Source of the DNA: Lampris incognitus
Taxonomy: Eukaryota; Chordata; Actinopteri; Lampriformes; Lampridae
Assembly (NCBI RefSeq): GCF_029633865.1
Contig: NC_079217.1
Location: 32,809,090-32,873,089 of the forward strand
Direction: 5' to 3'
Length of the DNA stretch: 64,000 bases
Shown: one piece after another, positions 46,877 to 64,000 of the stretch
Numbering within the stretch: position 1 is the first letter of the stretch
Layout: the number at the start of each line of letters is the position of its first letter
Program-made: the position numbers and the translations under genes
Notes under the pieces: model-generated
The model's database searches: none
The model's input: only the letters and a program-made list of their open reading frames with translations
Told to the model about the DNA's origin: nothing

Positions 46877-47179
46877 TCATATGGCAAAAGGAGGTTTCGA
46901 TGCAGAATGTTCAGGTCTCCGCTCATAAATGGGGACATCCTCTCCCACTTGTCGAACTAGAGTATGGATGATCTCTTCACAGTGATTCCTCAATTTTCCA
47001 GGTCCTCCACGAGGGGTCATGTTTCGCACTAACACACGGTCACCTGGGCACAACACTGAACTCCTCACTTTGCCATCATATGTCCTCTTGTTTCTCTGAG
47101 CAGATTTATGTGCATTCTCTCTTGCAATAGCATATGCTTCCTGCATTCCTTGCTTCCACTGTTCAACATATGGTGACTA
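46877..47179 (-). pseudogene. Gypsy integrase C-terminal region
   Basis: The minus strand reads MQEAYAIARENAHKSAQRNK, then YDGKVRSSVLCPGDRVLVRN, then GGPGKLR. This is the conserved post-catalytic region of Gypsy integrases (GDRVLVRN, K-x-R). It continues the frame interrupted by the MITE at 47188-47657. Confidence 0.8.
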
Positions 47180-47187
47180 CAACTTCC

Positions 47188-47657
47188 GGTAACACTTTAG
47201 TATGGGGAACATATTCTAAGTAAAAACACTTAATTACTAGTGAATTAGTAATGATGAAGATGTCACTTTAGTATGGAGAACATATTCTAAGTAACAAAAA
47301 CTTAATTTAGAGTAATTTAACACTATTAACACTTGTACTTTTGTGTTTTGTTATGTAAGAACAGACCATATTCATTACGTGTTAGTAAGGGAGAATAACT
47401 CTTCTTGTGGTACTACCACCTTATAAAGGCCATACTAAGCAAAGCATATTGAGATGGTACTACTAATAAGCAATAATTCTGAGGTTATAGAGGGAAAACT
47501 CATAGTTAATGGCTTACTGGTTGTATAATAAGGCCATGCAGAATATGGCATTAATAAGTGCTTAATAAAGACCAATGAAGAGCCAATATGTTGCTAATTT
47601 GCATACTGCTACGCACCTAATTAATGGTGTATATGTTCCCCATACTAAAGTGTTACC
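47188..47657. mobile_element. MITE with 8-bp TSD inside the Gypsy integrase
   Basis: Inverted ends GGTAACACTTTAGTATGGGG and its complement; duplication CAACTTCC at 47180-47187 and 47658-47665. It is 470 bp, AT-rich and non-coding. It has an internal partial direct repeat (CACTTTAGTATGGAGAACAT near 47265). Confidence 0.85.
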
Positions 47658-48163
47658 CAACTTCCTGCTTCGGTGGGCACGTTTAATAACATGGCAATAG
47701 GTAGTCTTGGAGAGCGGCCGTATAGTAGGTAAAATGGAGAAAAGCCTGTTACCGCTGTATGTGTGCAGTTGTAAGCAAAGATGAGCTTACTGAGAGAGTC
47801 TTTCCAATTTGTCTTGTCTTTGTCTGCGAGAGTCTTAAGCATCTGCATTAATGTTCTGTTGAAACGTACAACCTGACCATTCCCATGTGGATGGTAAGGG
47901 GTAGTCCTTGATCCGGCCACATTACAGTAGTTGCTCAGTTGTGAGAAAAGTTGATTTTCAAACTCACCTCCCTCATCGTGGTGAATGAGCATTGGGAATC
48001 CAAATTTCAAGGTGTAATCATTGAATATTTTGTCAGCCACTGTTTTTCCAGATTTTGCTGTTGTAGGGTACGCCTGTGCAAAATGTGTGAAATTATCTGC
48101 AATCACTAAAATATACTCATACCCGCCTTTACACTTATCAAGATGGAGGAAGTCCACTGACAT
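47658..48163 (-). pseudogene. Gypsy integrase catalytic core, active-site Glu lost
   Basis: The minus-strand frame of 172 codons starts MSVDFLHLDKCKGGYEYILV (first D). It has GFPMLIHHDEGGEFENQLF (second D), then HPHGNGQVVRFNRTLMQML, where family members have NGQVERFNRT. The catalytic Glu is therefore Val in this copy. TGFSPFYLLYGRSPRLPI follows, then the frame ends at the MITE insertion. Confidence 0.88.
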
Positions 48164-48430
48164 GAGTTCAAATGGCTAGGTGGTGACAATGTTTTTAAGA
48201 GGGGCCCTTGTCTCTTAGCCAAGTTTTTCTTTTGTTTTCTTTTTTAAGGCAGGTGCAGCTCATCACATATTGTTCTATTTCATGCTGCATGTACAGTCAG
48301 AAAAAGCAGTCTCTAACGAGCAATATTGTCCTGTCAGCGCCTTGGTACCCCATCTGGTTGTGTAGCTCCTTTAACGCAGCAGTTTTGTGTTTTTCAGGCA
48401 ATACCAGTTGTGTTCTGTGCACTGTCTTTC

Positions 48431-48946
48431 TCAGGAGGGACCTTTTTCATCAACCTCCAGTTTATCCCATTCACGGAGGAGAGAACGGCTCTGTTCATTG
48501 AGGTTTCTCAGTTCTTGACTCACTCCAGACCCTTTGTACTGCAAAACTGGTCCAATATGTGAGTCGTTTTTTTGATCCTGTTGTATCTGTGCTGGTGTTA
48601 ATGAAACAACTGAGTTATCTTGAGCATCGAGCAGGCTCTTGACAGAGATGGCCATTGACCATAATGCATTTGTCTCTGACTGTGTTTCTACTGTTTGAGC
48701 ACTTGTTCCCACCGCCTCATAAGACATCTCCTCTGTGCACTCATTTATCAGCTTCCCAATATCTACTGGCATTCTAGACAAGCTATCAGCATCAATGTTT
48801 TCTTTATGTTCTGGCCAGTGATTACCCTGACATTCTCTGGAACAGTAAAATACTGTTTTACACAATGAACATTGTGGAAACTTCTGATCTTCCTCTTTTT
48901 CTCCACAGTTGGTGCATTTTTGGGACACTTTGGCTGATCCGGTCAC
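48431..48946 (-). pseudogene. MYND zinc finger fused to RNase H / post-RNase H remnant
   Basis: The minus-strand frame holds CTNCGEKEED, then PQCSLCKTVFYCSRECQGNH and WPEHK. This is the MYND pattern CxxC-CxxC-YCxxxCQxxHWxxH. It passes without a break into ENIDADSLSRMP, the usual end of Gypsy RNase H (N-x-DALSR type). About 900-1000 residues of protease, RT and RNase H expected in between are missing, so the fusion looks like an internal deletion with the junction near 48806. Confidence 0.8.
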
Positions 48947-49039
48947 TCTCTGTCCCCCGGGGACAACCGCTCCTCATTTTTAAAGGCCTCTCTCTCAGCA
49001 CCGGGCAGCGCTCTGTTTCCTCTGCAACCTGCACGGAAG

Positions 49040-50601
49040 CGTTGGCTACTCCCACACCTGTAGCAATGCTGACAGTATTTCTCTCCTCGCTGCTGACCCA
49101 TGTAACATCTTGGTCAGGGGCGTGACCTTTGATATCTCTGCGGTGCAAACCTCTGCTGAAACTGTGCTGCTCCATTCATTAGCCTCGGACCACTCGCAGC
49201 TCGATATTCCTGCACTGGTCCACCTGGCTGGTGGAGAGCTGTGGCACTCTCTTTATTCCAGGCCGTGAACTGCGGCTGGAAATAATGTGGGTGGTTGGCT
49301 GCCCCATAATCTGTCTCTTTGCTAGTGGGAGGATACAGTTTTGGTGTATTTTCTGCCTTATGAATAGACTCTGTAATTTGTGATACCTCTGCCTTGAGAT
49401 CTTTCAACAGTACAATGTCTGCTGTGAATTCCTTGAGGTCTGACAGCACATCAGGAGGAAGTGTGACTATGCTTTGTCAAGCTGTACATTTGTCTCCACT
49501 TACATCACTGGACTGGGCAGCATGGACACTGTTGTGTCACTGTGGTGTGATCTGCCTCTTTTTATCTTGTCTTTCTCATTAGCACATGCCATATTGAGCC
49601 TTTCCAAAAGCAATTCATCTGAAATAGTTGGTTGTAGCAGGTAAGGTTGGAGATCGGTTTTTATGCTGTCATTTTGTAAGCCTGTGAGTACTGTATGCAT
49701 GAACATGCTCTGCACTAGTGCAGGGTCATACTTGAGACTAGACTCAGCTTCCTGTGATGCAACCAATATTTTCTGTCATAAATCCATTGCTCTGATTAAA
49801 AAGTTCTGTGGAGCCTCTTTACTGCTCTGAACCTCTGTGGTCAGCTGTTTGTATAGCTCAGTTGCACTCCTCTCTTGGTAATGTGAGCGGAGGATCTGCC
49901 TTAAAGTCGGCAGAGACAGATCACTTTTACCCTCAAGATAACTCCACAGCTGTAGGCCGGGTACAATGGCTCTAATAACAGCATCCACAATTTCTGACTC
50001 AGGGCAGCCTTTGCTGAGACCGTTCTCAATTTGGCAGAGAAGTGCCTTCTCTTTGCCCAAGTTTGCCAATCTGACCTGCAATTTTATAGTCTTTACGCCA
50101 TGGTGGGCTATTTGCATGGGCAAGGGCTGTGTGAACTGGTAGAGTTTTATTGGTCACTATACTCTTTGTGTCTCTGTTGGCTCGTTCCTGCATTCCAGTT
50201 TCAATCTGTTGCACCATTAGTTTTAGCTGTTCTAATTCTCTCTTTAATTTATCCTGTTCCTCATTTTCATTTTCGAGCATTTTATTTTTGCTAGCCTTCT
50301 GAACGGTCGGTATCATGTCCATTAGGCTTAACAGTTCGGACAGACCGCCATCTTCAAGTTCACTTAGTTCATCACGTTCAACATGTTGGATGATATACGA
50401 AACAAGAGCCTTACGAGTTTTGCCAACTATGTTTTTTTTATTTGTTCCTGAGATGTTAGGAAACTCACATATTTGCATTAACTGGTCTATAGTAAATTGA
50501 AAAGGAGCTGCTTTAATCTCAAACTGCAAATCCTCCACCTCTGAATCCATCTTGGCAGGTGAGTGACAAGCTATGTGTTGGGAGTGTGTTTTGACTGTCA
50601 C
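49040..50601 (-). pseudogene. Gypsy gag polyprotein, frameshifted
   Basis: The minus strand starts at 50601 (or MDSEVEDL a little downstream). A Glu/Lys-rich coiled-coil region is NENEEQDKLKRELEQLKLMV. Capsid-like segments follow (50123-49776 and 49766-49500: YDPALVQSMFMHTVLTGLQN, LLERLNMACANEKDK). Then come a Pro/Gln-rich linker and a CCHC-like knuckle near 49060 (CYRCGSSQRFRAGC), where the expected His is Arg. Several frameshifts or stops separate the pieces. Confidence 0.7.
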
Positions 50602-50826
50602 CGTGGACTTTGCTGCCCCCTAGTGAACAATCGATCACTGTGGACTTTGCTGCCCCCTGGTGAACAATCTGTACCTCAGGATGCAAGCCTTCCTTGACTA
50701 GGCTTTCACTCCAACTGTAGCCGCGCTCTAGGCCACCTGGGTTGTTTTATGGGATGATCGATGTGGGCGTCCTCCTCAGCTTCGGGACACCAGCCTCACT
50801 TCTCTCATCCCAGTGGTTCCTCCAAA

Positions 50827-51289
50827 TGTAATACGCTGGAACAGGGGAAGAAATGAATACAGGACAGCTGCTGGCTCTTCATCAACTGTATTAATTGTAT
50901 TAATGACCTTCAAATTACATGCAATGTTAACTTACTGGATTTGTATAGATGGGATAGCAAACATCTTATTGTCGCAGCATATACAGTCAGATTGCATCTG
51001 CAATGTATATCTTATTTTCAAAAGGTGTACACCATACACTTCACAATAAAATGACAATACAATGAAGAGGCATTACACAAGAAAGCTCATTGCCACATTC
51101 ACTGGTCATAAAAGTGTACCTGTATCACTTTCCCACTGTTAACCCTTACTTTTGTTCAGCTTATCCAAAATACAAATCCAATAAGTTAACATTGCATGTA
51201 ATTTGAAGATAATTAATACAATTAATACAGTTGATGAAGAGCCAGCAGCTGTCCTGTATTCATTTCTTCCCCTGTTCCAGGGTATTACA
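50827..51289 (-). repeat. LTR-like terminal region with long internal inverted arms
   Basis: 463 bp beginning and ending with TGTAATAC/GTATTACA. About 125-bp arms (50827-50951 and 51165-51289) are near-perfect inverted copies (GGAACAGGGGAAGAAATGAA, ACAGCTGCTGGCTCTTCATC). The minus-strand end at 50827 abuts a PBS-like sequence, supporting an LTR. Confidence 0.65.
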
Positions 51290-51375
51290 CTCTCAGGGTC
51301 GTGGGGATCCTGGAGCCTATTCCAGCAGTCATTGGGCAGCAGGCAGGGAGACACCCAGGACAGGCTGCCAGTAGC
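51290..51375. repeat. Dispersed repeat, right part
   Basis: CTCTCAGGGTCGTGGGGATC, then GCCTATTCCAGCAGTCATTG: continuation of 45674-45713. Confidence 0.75.
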
Positions 51376-51447
51376 AGAAAATGCTTGGGTTTTTTTATAG
51401 CCATTTAAAATGAGTTAAATCAAGATGGGCGTTCTTCAGTAAATATG

Positions 51448-51452
<5 letters not shown>

Positions 51453-51502
<50 letters not shown>
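51453..51502. repeat. (CA)n microsatellite
   Basis: About 25 CA units. Confidence 0.95.
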
Positions 51503-51503
<1 letters not shown>

Positions 51504-52359
51504 GAAGCAAACACTCCCAAATGCTCAATTTGAATTGAAACACACTTTGAAGATAGATTCTATAAGCCCCTACTTGGTTATTGCACTGATGGATATTAAA
51601 AAAAAAACGTAGCTGAGATGAGTCTACCAAGATTCATTATTGGTGGCAACATTTTTTAAAATTTCTGTGGGACTACTAGTGTGCATGGTTAGGGCGCTTG
51701 TGTGCACTTGCTATACTAACAACTGGCAGCACATAGGTTAAATGAAGAAAGCCTGATATCAATTCAGTTTATTTTCTACCACAGGCTATTACTACTTGAC
51801 AAGACATTGCAAAGGTTGTCATGGACATGTTATGTCCTGAACACATGAGAAAGTTAAAGTTACGTAATTAAAGGTTATGCAAGCAGCCTAACCTTGCAAG
51901 AAAATGTTATGGCACGTTAGTCGTATAGGCATCTGGATGTCATATTGGTAGAACGGGGACATAAATGAAAATAAAATATTAGGATAATCTGTAGACTAGC
52001 CTATCATACAGGAATATTGTGCAACAATAGGGGGACAGTGATGATTATGGATTTTATACCAAACAGTGCAGTCCAATGGTAAAAATTTTTTTAAACCTCT
52101 TCTAGAACAAGGAATGCTGGAACACATATTACACACTACTATGCAGAGTAACATGATGTACAAGCTGCACAGAAGTATTACTTTGTATATAGTCATATCC
52201 TTAGTTAGCTAATGTTAGCAAAATGCTAGCTAACTGACTATATAACATTAGAGGAGTTGGCCTAATGTGGGATCACAAAGGTCAGCCAGTTTTGCTTCAT
52301 TCTTATTTCTGTGGTAACGTTAAAGATAATATTTGGGAAAAGGACATAAAAGTTTGTGG
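51503..52359. other. Intergenic, nothing recognised
   Basis: AT-rich sequence with no coding pattern or clear repeat end. A small palindromic GTTAGCTAATGTTAGC / GCTAGCTAAC cluster lies near 52205-52235. Confidence 0.5.
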
Positions 52360-52590
52360 ATTTTCCCCCCCTTTATTTTCCAAATATCTGACCAATTATC
52401 CCACTCTTCTGAGCCGTCCTGGTCACTGCTTCACCCCGTCTGCCGATGGCTGCACACTACCACATGCGTCATCCGATATATGTGGAGTCGGCAAGTTGTT
52501 TCTTTTCACCTGACAGTGAGGAGTTTCGCCAGTGGGATGTAGCGCCTGGGAGGATCACACTATTCCACCCAGTTCCCCCTCCCCCTCAGC
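52360..52590 (-). mobile_element. tRNA-derived SINE, 3' part only
   Basis: Same family as 29856-30293 (CCAATTATCCCACTCTTCTG, GTGGAGTCGGCAAGTTGTTT, CACTATTCCACCCAGTTCCC). The tRNA-like head is missing; the copy breaks off at the Tc1 element. Confidence 0.75.
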
Positions 52591-54142
<1,552 letters not shown>

Positions 54143-54640
54143 ATATGCTCAAAGTGATAAACTTCTTCAAACAAGATGTAACGATAAGGCCTATGAAATG
54201 CAAAGTTTTTTTCTGTTCTGTGTGCTTGTCCATCTACTGATTTGGCATTGCTACTGCACTGGAAAAAACACTGACTTTTACTTTGAAATTGAGAGGGTGG
54301 AACTAAAAGATAATGCATTAAATGTTCTCAAGATGGTGAACAAATAAAACTTGAAAACGCAAACCGAAGTCGTTTGCAAGTGATTCGTAATTGTAAAATG
54401 AGGACTGTACTTGCAAAATTCGTGACGATTGCATGGTAAATATATATGTGTGGAACAGGTTTTGCGTACGTGTTTCAGGTCATACATTCAATTTATTTTT
54501 GACAGAAAAGTATCTCCATATAGGACAAGGTTTCTGTCTGTACCATATCCACTGTTCACATTGCCCTGGCTTTTTGGGAGGCTTTCATTCACCTTCTATT
54601 CTGTCTTTTGTCCATTACTGCATCTCCAACATTTGTGAAA
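54143..54640. other. Intergenic, nothing recognised
   Basis: A plus-strand frame to 54347 ends beside AATAAA but has no recognisable domain. No repeat ends seen. Confidence 0.4.
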
Positions 54641-54652
54641 GCTGCAGCCATG

Positions 54653-54764
54653 GATAACTCCCACTCTACTCTGTGAGTTTTCTCTCTCGGTCTGCCTTAA
54701 GTGTGTATGACACCTCAATCTTTTTTTTTCTTCTTTTTTTTCCAAGGCTCTGGGACACTCAGTT
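54653..54764 (+). other. Possible small 5' exon pair
   Basis: A GCAGCCATGG context starts MDNSHSTL, broken by GTGAGT at 54675. A pyrimidine run and AAG precede a 19-nt segment (54746-54764) ending in another GTGAGT, and the phases agree (LLWDTQL). No continuation found; may be chance. Confidence 0.15.
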
Positions 54765-54849
54765 GGTGAGTAGTTGCAAAGCAAGGCTAGCTCTTTTTTT
54801 TAATTTACTTTCTGTATATTCAAAGGGAGTAATGTGTTGCTTTTTATAA

Positions 54850-55200
54850 TGGATTACATTTATATAGCACATTATCTAGACACCCAAAGCGCTTCACAGT
54901 GAAGGGGGGGGGACTCACCTCAACCACCACCAATGTGTAGCACCCACCTGGGTGATGCATGGCAGCCATTTTACACATTTACACTCGCCACACATCAGCT
55001 TAAGCTGGAGAGGAGGAATCATCCAGCCAATTACCTTGGGTGGATAATTAGGTGGTCAGATGGAGAGAGCCAGGTTGGGAATTTTGCCAGGACACAGGGA
55101 AACCCCCTACACTTTACGATAAGTGCCATGGGAGCGTTACTGACCACAGTGAGTCAGGATCTCAGTTTAACGTCTCATCTGAAGGACCATTCAATTCATA
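54850..55200. repeat. Dispersed fish repeat
   Basis: TTACATTTATATAGCACATT, CACCCAAAGCGCTTCACAGT, GTAGCACCCACCTGGGTGAT, ACGTCTCATCTGAAGGACCA: a block I recognise as recurrent in fish genomes. No coding capacity. Confidence 0.6.
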
Positions 55201-55690
55201 CCCAACCAATAATCCTCCAATCCTAGAATGTTTTTCTCAATCCAATTTGCTGAACTCTGCAGGCTATATTTGTTCCCCGTCCTAATAAAGATATGCCAAC
55301 ATGCAAGTATACAACACTGCTAACTATACAAACGTGCTTAACAAAGTTTACAATAAATGTGGGTTTTCTTTTTCTGTCTTTGAAATCTACTTTAAAAGAG
55401 TGGTGAGAACCCTTGCCTTGATCACTGGATCAAGTTCTCTTTTAAGTGGTTACAGTTGAGCGATATGGCTCTTGTTTGACTTGATCATAAACTTAAAACC
55501 TTTACACCTAGGTGACAGCTGTTGGAGTGCTTAAGCAACTAGATTACACAACACACCAGTTCTCAGATGAACGAGGGGGAACAAAAGGCTCAAATTATCC
55601 TTACTGCCTTCCCTGCAGTTTACAAGTTTAGTCCTGCAATTCCTAGAGGGTCTAGTAAAAATGGCAAGTAGAGCTTCTGCATAACTCATT
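55201..55690. other. Intergenic, nothing recognised
   Basis: AT-rich sequence between the repeat and the metalloproteinase 3' UTR. Confidence 0.5.
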
Positions 55691-55692
55691 AC

Positions 55693-55698
55693 TGACTT
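55693..55698 (-). terminator. Candidate poly(A) signal of the metalloproteinase
   Basis: TTTATT on the plus strand (AATAAA on the minus), about 430 bp past the stop codon at 56123. Confidence 0.35.
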
Positions 55699-56122
55699 TA
55701 TTTGAATCTCTGCGTTATGTTTACAGGCCTTTACAATAAGGACAGAACAATTTAAACAACGGCTCATCCCTCATGCTACCAGTCAAACTGCAATCTGCAC
55801 ATCATAACAGAAAAAAATAACTTTCACAATACATTCACCATCAGTAATGGTGAGCTTTGAAGCTTTAAACAAAGAATAAAAATTAAATGAAACATAAATG
55901 TTTAAAAGTACATAGACTATTTAGGGTATTGATAAAATTGGAAATAAAACTGCATTGGCTACATTGCAAAAACAAATTATGACTCAGACAAATCTCAGAG
56001 AAAATTCAAGATGTTTGAGAACTCCCTACATCTTGCTTATTTATATTTTATTAGAAGTCTTTGTAATAAGTCAGGCTGCATTTTTGGTCAGAAAACAAAG
56101 GACATGTCGTGTTAATGAGTCT

Positions 56123-62360
<6,238 letters not shown>

Positions 62361-62422
62361 TCTGTTAGTTACTCTTCTCTCATTCCCAGATCCCTGTATG
62401 TAACTCCCTCTGCTCACCCTGT

Positions 62423-62431
62423 CTTATAAAG
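62423..62431 (-). promoter_or_regulatory. TATA-like box of the metalloproteinase
   Basis: CTTTATAAG on the minus strand, about 65-70 bp upstream of the ATG, spacing that would give a 5' UTR of roughly 35-40 nt. A near-AP-1 site (GTGACTC) lies further up near 62564; both are weak evidence. Confidence 0.45.
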
Positions 62432-63120
62432 CTCATCTCGATAGCCTTAGGCATGTATACTGCTAATAGACAGACATCAAATGAGATGTTGGTGTGGTCT
62501 TCTGGTGCATTCCAATAAATGTTTGGGCAAGCTGTCTTGCCTGAGGGAGAGAGGGTTTAAAGAGTGACTCCCTTGATAACTGAGGTTTGAAGATATTCTA
62601 ACCTGCTGCAAGAACACAAGTGGAATTTGAGTTTTCAATTCAATGTTGTTTATTTTAAATTTTACATTAAAGTTTTTTAAAAGCTACTTTCGGTTGGAGA
62701 TAGTTTAAATGAGGTATTTTTAAGGCACTTTGGGTCCATCAAGGGTGCGTTTTGGTTCATTTAAGGTTGCTAACTTGCCCATTTTGTTTGTGTTTTCCCT
62801 GGTCTGTACATAATCAATATATGCAAATAAATAAACTACACAAATAATAAGCATTAAACGTTTTTAGCTATCGTGACTTCCCTATAGTGTTTTGAAGCAG
62901 TGGATACGAGTGTAACCCCCCCCCCCCCAAAAAAATAAAAATAATAATCAGGCCTTGGAACAACCCTCTCATAAAACATAATTTATACAGCTATCCTTAA
63001 AAGAAAAACATAAATGTATTTGCCATAAAAGCTTTAAGGAGTAAATTACTTAATATTTACATTGTATATAAAAGCTTGCACATGAGCCATTCTACCCCAA
63101 AGGTACGTCTGAGATGTGTT
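62432..63120. other. 5' flank of the metalloproteinase, nothing else recognised
   Basis: AT-rich sequence with a C-run/A-run at 62917-62945. No repeats or coding signal identified. Confidence 0.4.
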
Positions 63121-63124
63121 CAAT

Positions 63125-63628
63125 CAACTGATACGGGAGGGGGACTTCCGGGTGGCGCTAGACTGCAACGCACGCGTAGCTCAGTAGCTCGTCCTCAACA
63201 ACTCCAAACCTTTTTTTTTTCATTTACTCTTTCGACCAACACGGATAACACATCGCAGCATAGCGTATCAAGGAAAGCCCGGGGGCAAACGCGAAGGCGG
63301 TATGTCGCCGTTAAAGACAACAACCGATGGTTACGATGCCAAAGGACGAGCTGGTGGACGCGATTGATAACGCTGTTAAAACCGCCTCGCTAGAATAGCA
63401 GAGTGACCTCAACACCTTAATCAAGTCGGCAGTGAAAGAAGCGATCAACAGTATCCTCATCCCACAATTCACAGCACTAACGCGTGAAATTCAACATATC
63501 AAAGATAATATGTGTGAACTGGCCAAAGACCTCGAGTTGAGTCCTCTCACAAAGCTATCCGGAGCAACACGGCTAAGTTTGACGCGCTGCAGGCTACGAT
63601 GAGAGCTAATGATTTTCAGCATCAAGTA
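63125..63628 (+). mobile_element. 5' end of an L1-like LINE
   Basis: A GC-rich leader (GGGGGACTTCCGGGTGGCGC) precedes an ORF1 start at 63336 (MPKDELVDAIDNAVKTASLE). An in-frame TAG sits at codon 21. Helical, coiled-coil-like sequence continues (LIKSAVKEAINSILIPQFTA, LTREIQHIKDNMCELAKDLE), with a frame break near 63545. I recognise this as the L1-type fish ORF1 start. It is cut off at about 63628. Confidence 0.65.
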
Positions 63629-63629
63629 G

Positions 63630-64000
63630 GTGTAACCAGGTTAAAGTTAATGTTTTTATTTTATTTTGTTTGAGTATGAAATATCACCAAATCCTGTCTG
63701 TGTGCTGTTATTTGTGTTTAGTACATTTTATTTTATGTCATTATTTACTTTTATGTATGTTTTACAACGACCGTCATATACATGTACTGTCGCTTTAAGA
63801 GAGAGGTCTTGTGGGTACACGGAAGAGGGAACGCGGGAGAGGCCATTTTTGTTTTGTGGGGGGAGTGCCAAGCAGCGACCGAGCCGAGCCACGCGTGTTT
63901 CTTACCGTAGCACAGTTTTGCTGATTGAGGAGAACGTAACCTTGAGTATCCCTGTAAGAAGATACTGCAAGCTGTGGGATAAGATACTTGTTTATCCTTC
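63630..64000 (+). repeat. Possible LTR interrupting the L1-like ORF1
   Basis: Sequence changes abruptly at TGTAACCAGGTTAAAG. It then has a T-rich stretch and a GC-rich part (CTGTCGCTTTAAGAGAGAGG, GGGAACGCGGGAGAGG) resembling a fish Gypsy LTR. It runs off the window, so the other end and any duplication cannot be seen. Confidence 0.3.

Larger units (their letters stand above)
45714..51289 (-). mobile_element. Degraded Ty3/Gypsy-type LTR retrotransposon
   Basis: The minus-strand order is LTR-like (51289-50827), PBS-like TTTGGAGGAACCACTGGGAT (50826-50807), gag (about 50601-49100), CCHC knuckle, MYND finger, RNase H remnant, integrase (48163-47645 and 47146-46877), 3' region, and left LTR end (45714 on). 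A 4-bp CTCT duplication flanks it (45710-45713, 51290-51293). Protease, RT and most of RNase H are deleted, the integrase has lost a catalytic residue, and a MITE interrupts it. The left LTR shares only about 105-115 bp with the right one. The element is dead. Confidence 0.8.

Noticed and set aside
45714-51289. Functional retroelement or infectious provirus
   Set aside because: No envelope-like frame is seen; RT and protease are deleted, gag is frameshifted, and the integrase is both mutated and interrupted.

Overview
The window reads as a stretch of a repeat-rich teleost (ray-finned fish) genome. The evidence is split genes with GT-AG introns, three recognisable vertebrate genes, long dinucleotide repeats, and many fish-type transposons: Tc1/mariner, hAT MITEs, tRNA-derived SINEs, LINEs and Ty3/Gypsy.

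Host genes. (1) siae (sialate O-acetylesterase), + strand, ten coding exons from 13222 to 29796, 499 aa, open throughout. (2) tbrg1 (transforming growth factor beta regulator 1 / NIAM), - strand, fifteen coding exons from 44105 to 31800, 588 aa. It carries an N-terminal HARE-HTH domain that I do not recall in the mammalian protein. siae and tbrg1 are convergent, with opposed AATAAA signals about 40 bp apart near 31.15-31.19 kb; the same tail-to-tail pairing exists in human. (3) A secreted matrix metalloproteinase, - strand, eleven exons from 62360 to 56123, 501 aa, with signal peptide, cysteine switch, [11 protein letters not shown] zinc site, an acidic Pro/Glu-rich hinge and a hemopexin domain. 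I assembled all three by joining exons with phase-consistent splice sites.

Transposon layout. 1-10.3 kb is a LINE (- strand) split at 825-7617 by a 6.8-kb DNA transposon. That transposon has about 550-580-bp terminal inverted repeats, a 3-bp ATT target duplication, and one large open frame with zinc-binding modules and a FEN1/XPG-I-like C-terminus. It resembles the Academ superfamily. 10.6-13 kb holds hAT transposase scraps. Introns of siae hold an apparently intact Tc1/mariner element with DD38E spacing (Intruder type), hAT MITEs, palindromic MITEs, and a 439-bp TRIM-like element whose terminal repeats contain tRNA-like sequence. The siae 3' region holds two head-opposed SINE copies. An intron of tbrg1 holds a decayed DD36E-spaced mariner element and a telomere-motif MITE. 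45.7-51.3 kb is a degraded Ty3/Gypsy element (- strand) that encodes a MYND zinc finger. It has lost protease, RT and RNase H, has a Glu-to-Val change at the integrase active site, and is interrupted by a MITE. 52.4-54.1 kb is a SINE fragment abutting a dead Tc1 element. 63.1-64 kb is the 5' end of an L1-like LINE, apparently interrupted by an LTR-like sequence.

The most unusual items are the large Academ-like element, the tRNA-like TRIM, the MYND-bearing Gypsy element, the DD38E element, the tbrg1 HARE-HTH fusion, and UG-repeat tracts placed 17 nt before two consecutive siae splice acceptors.
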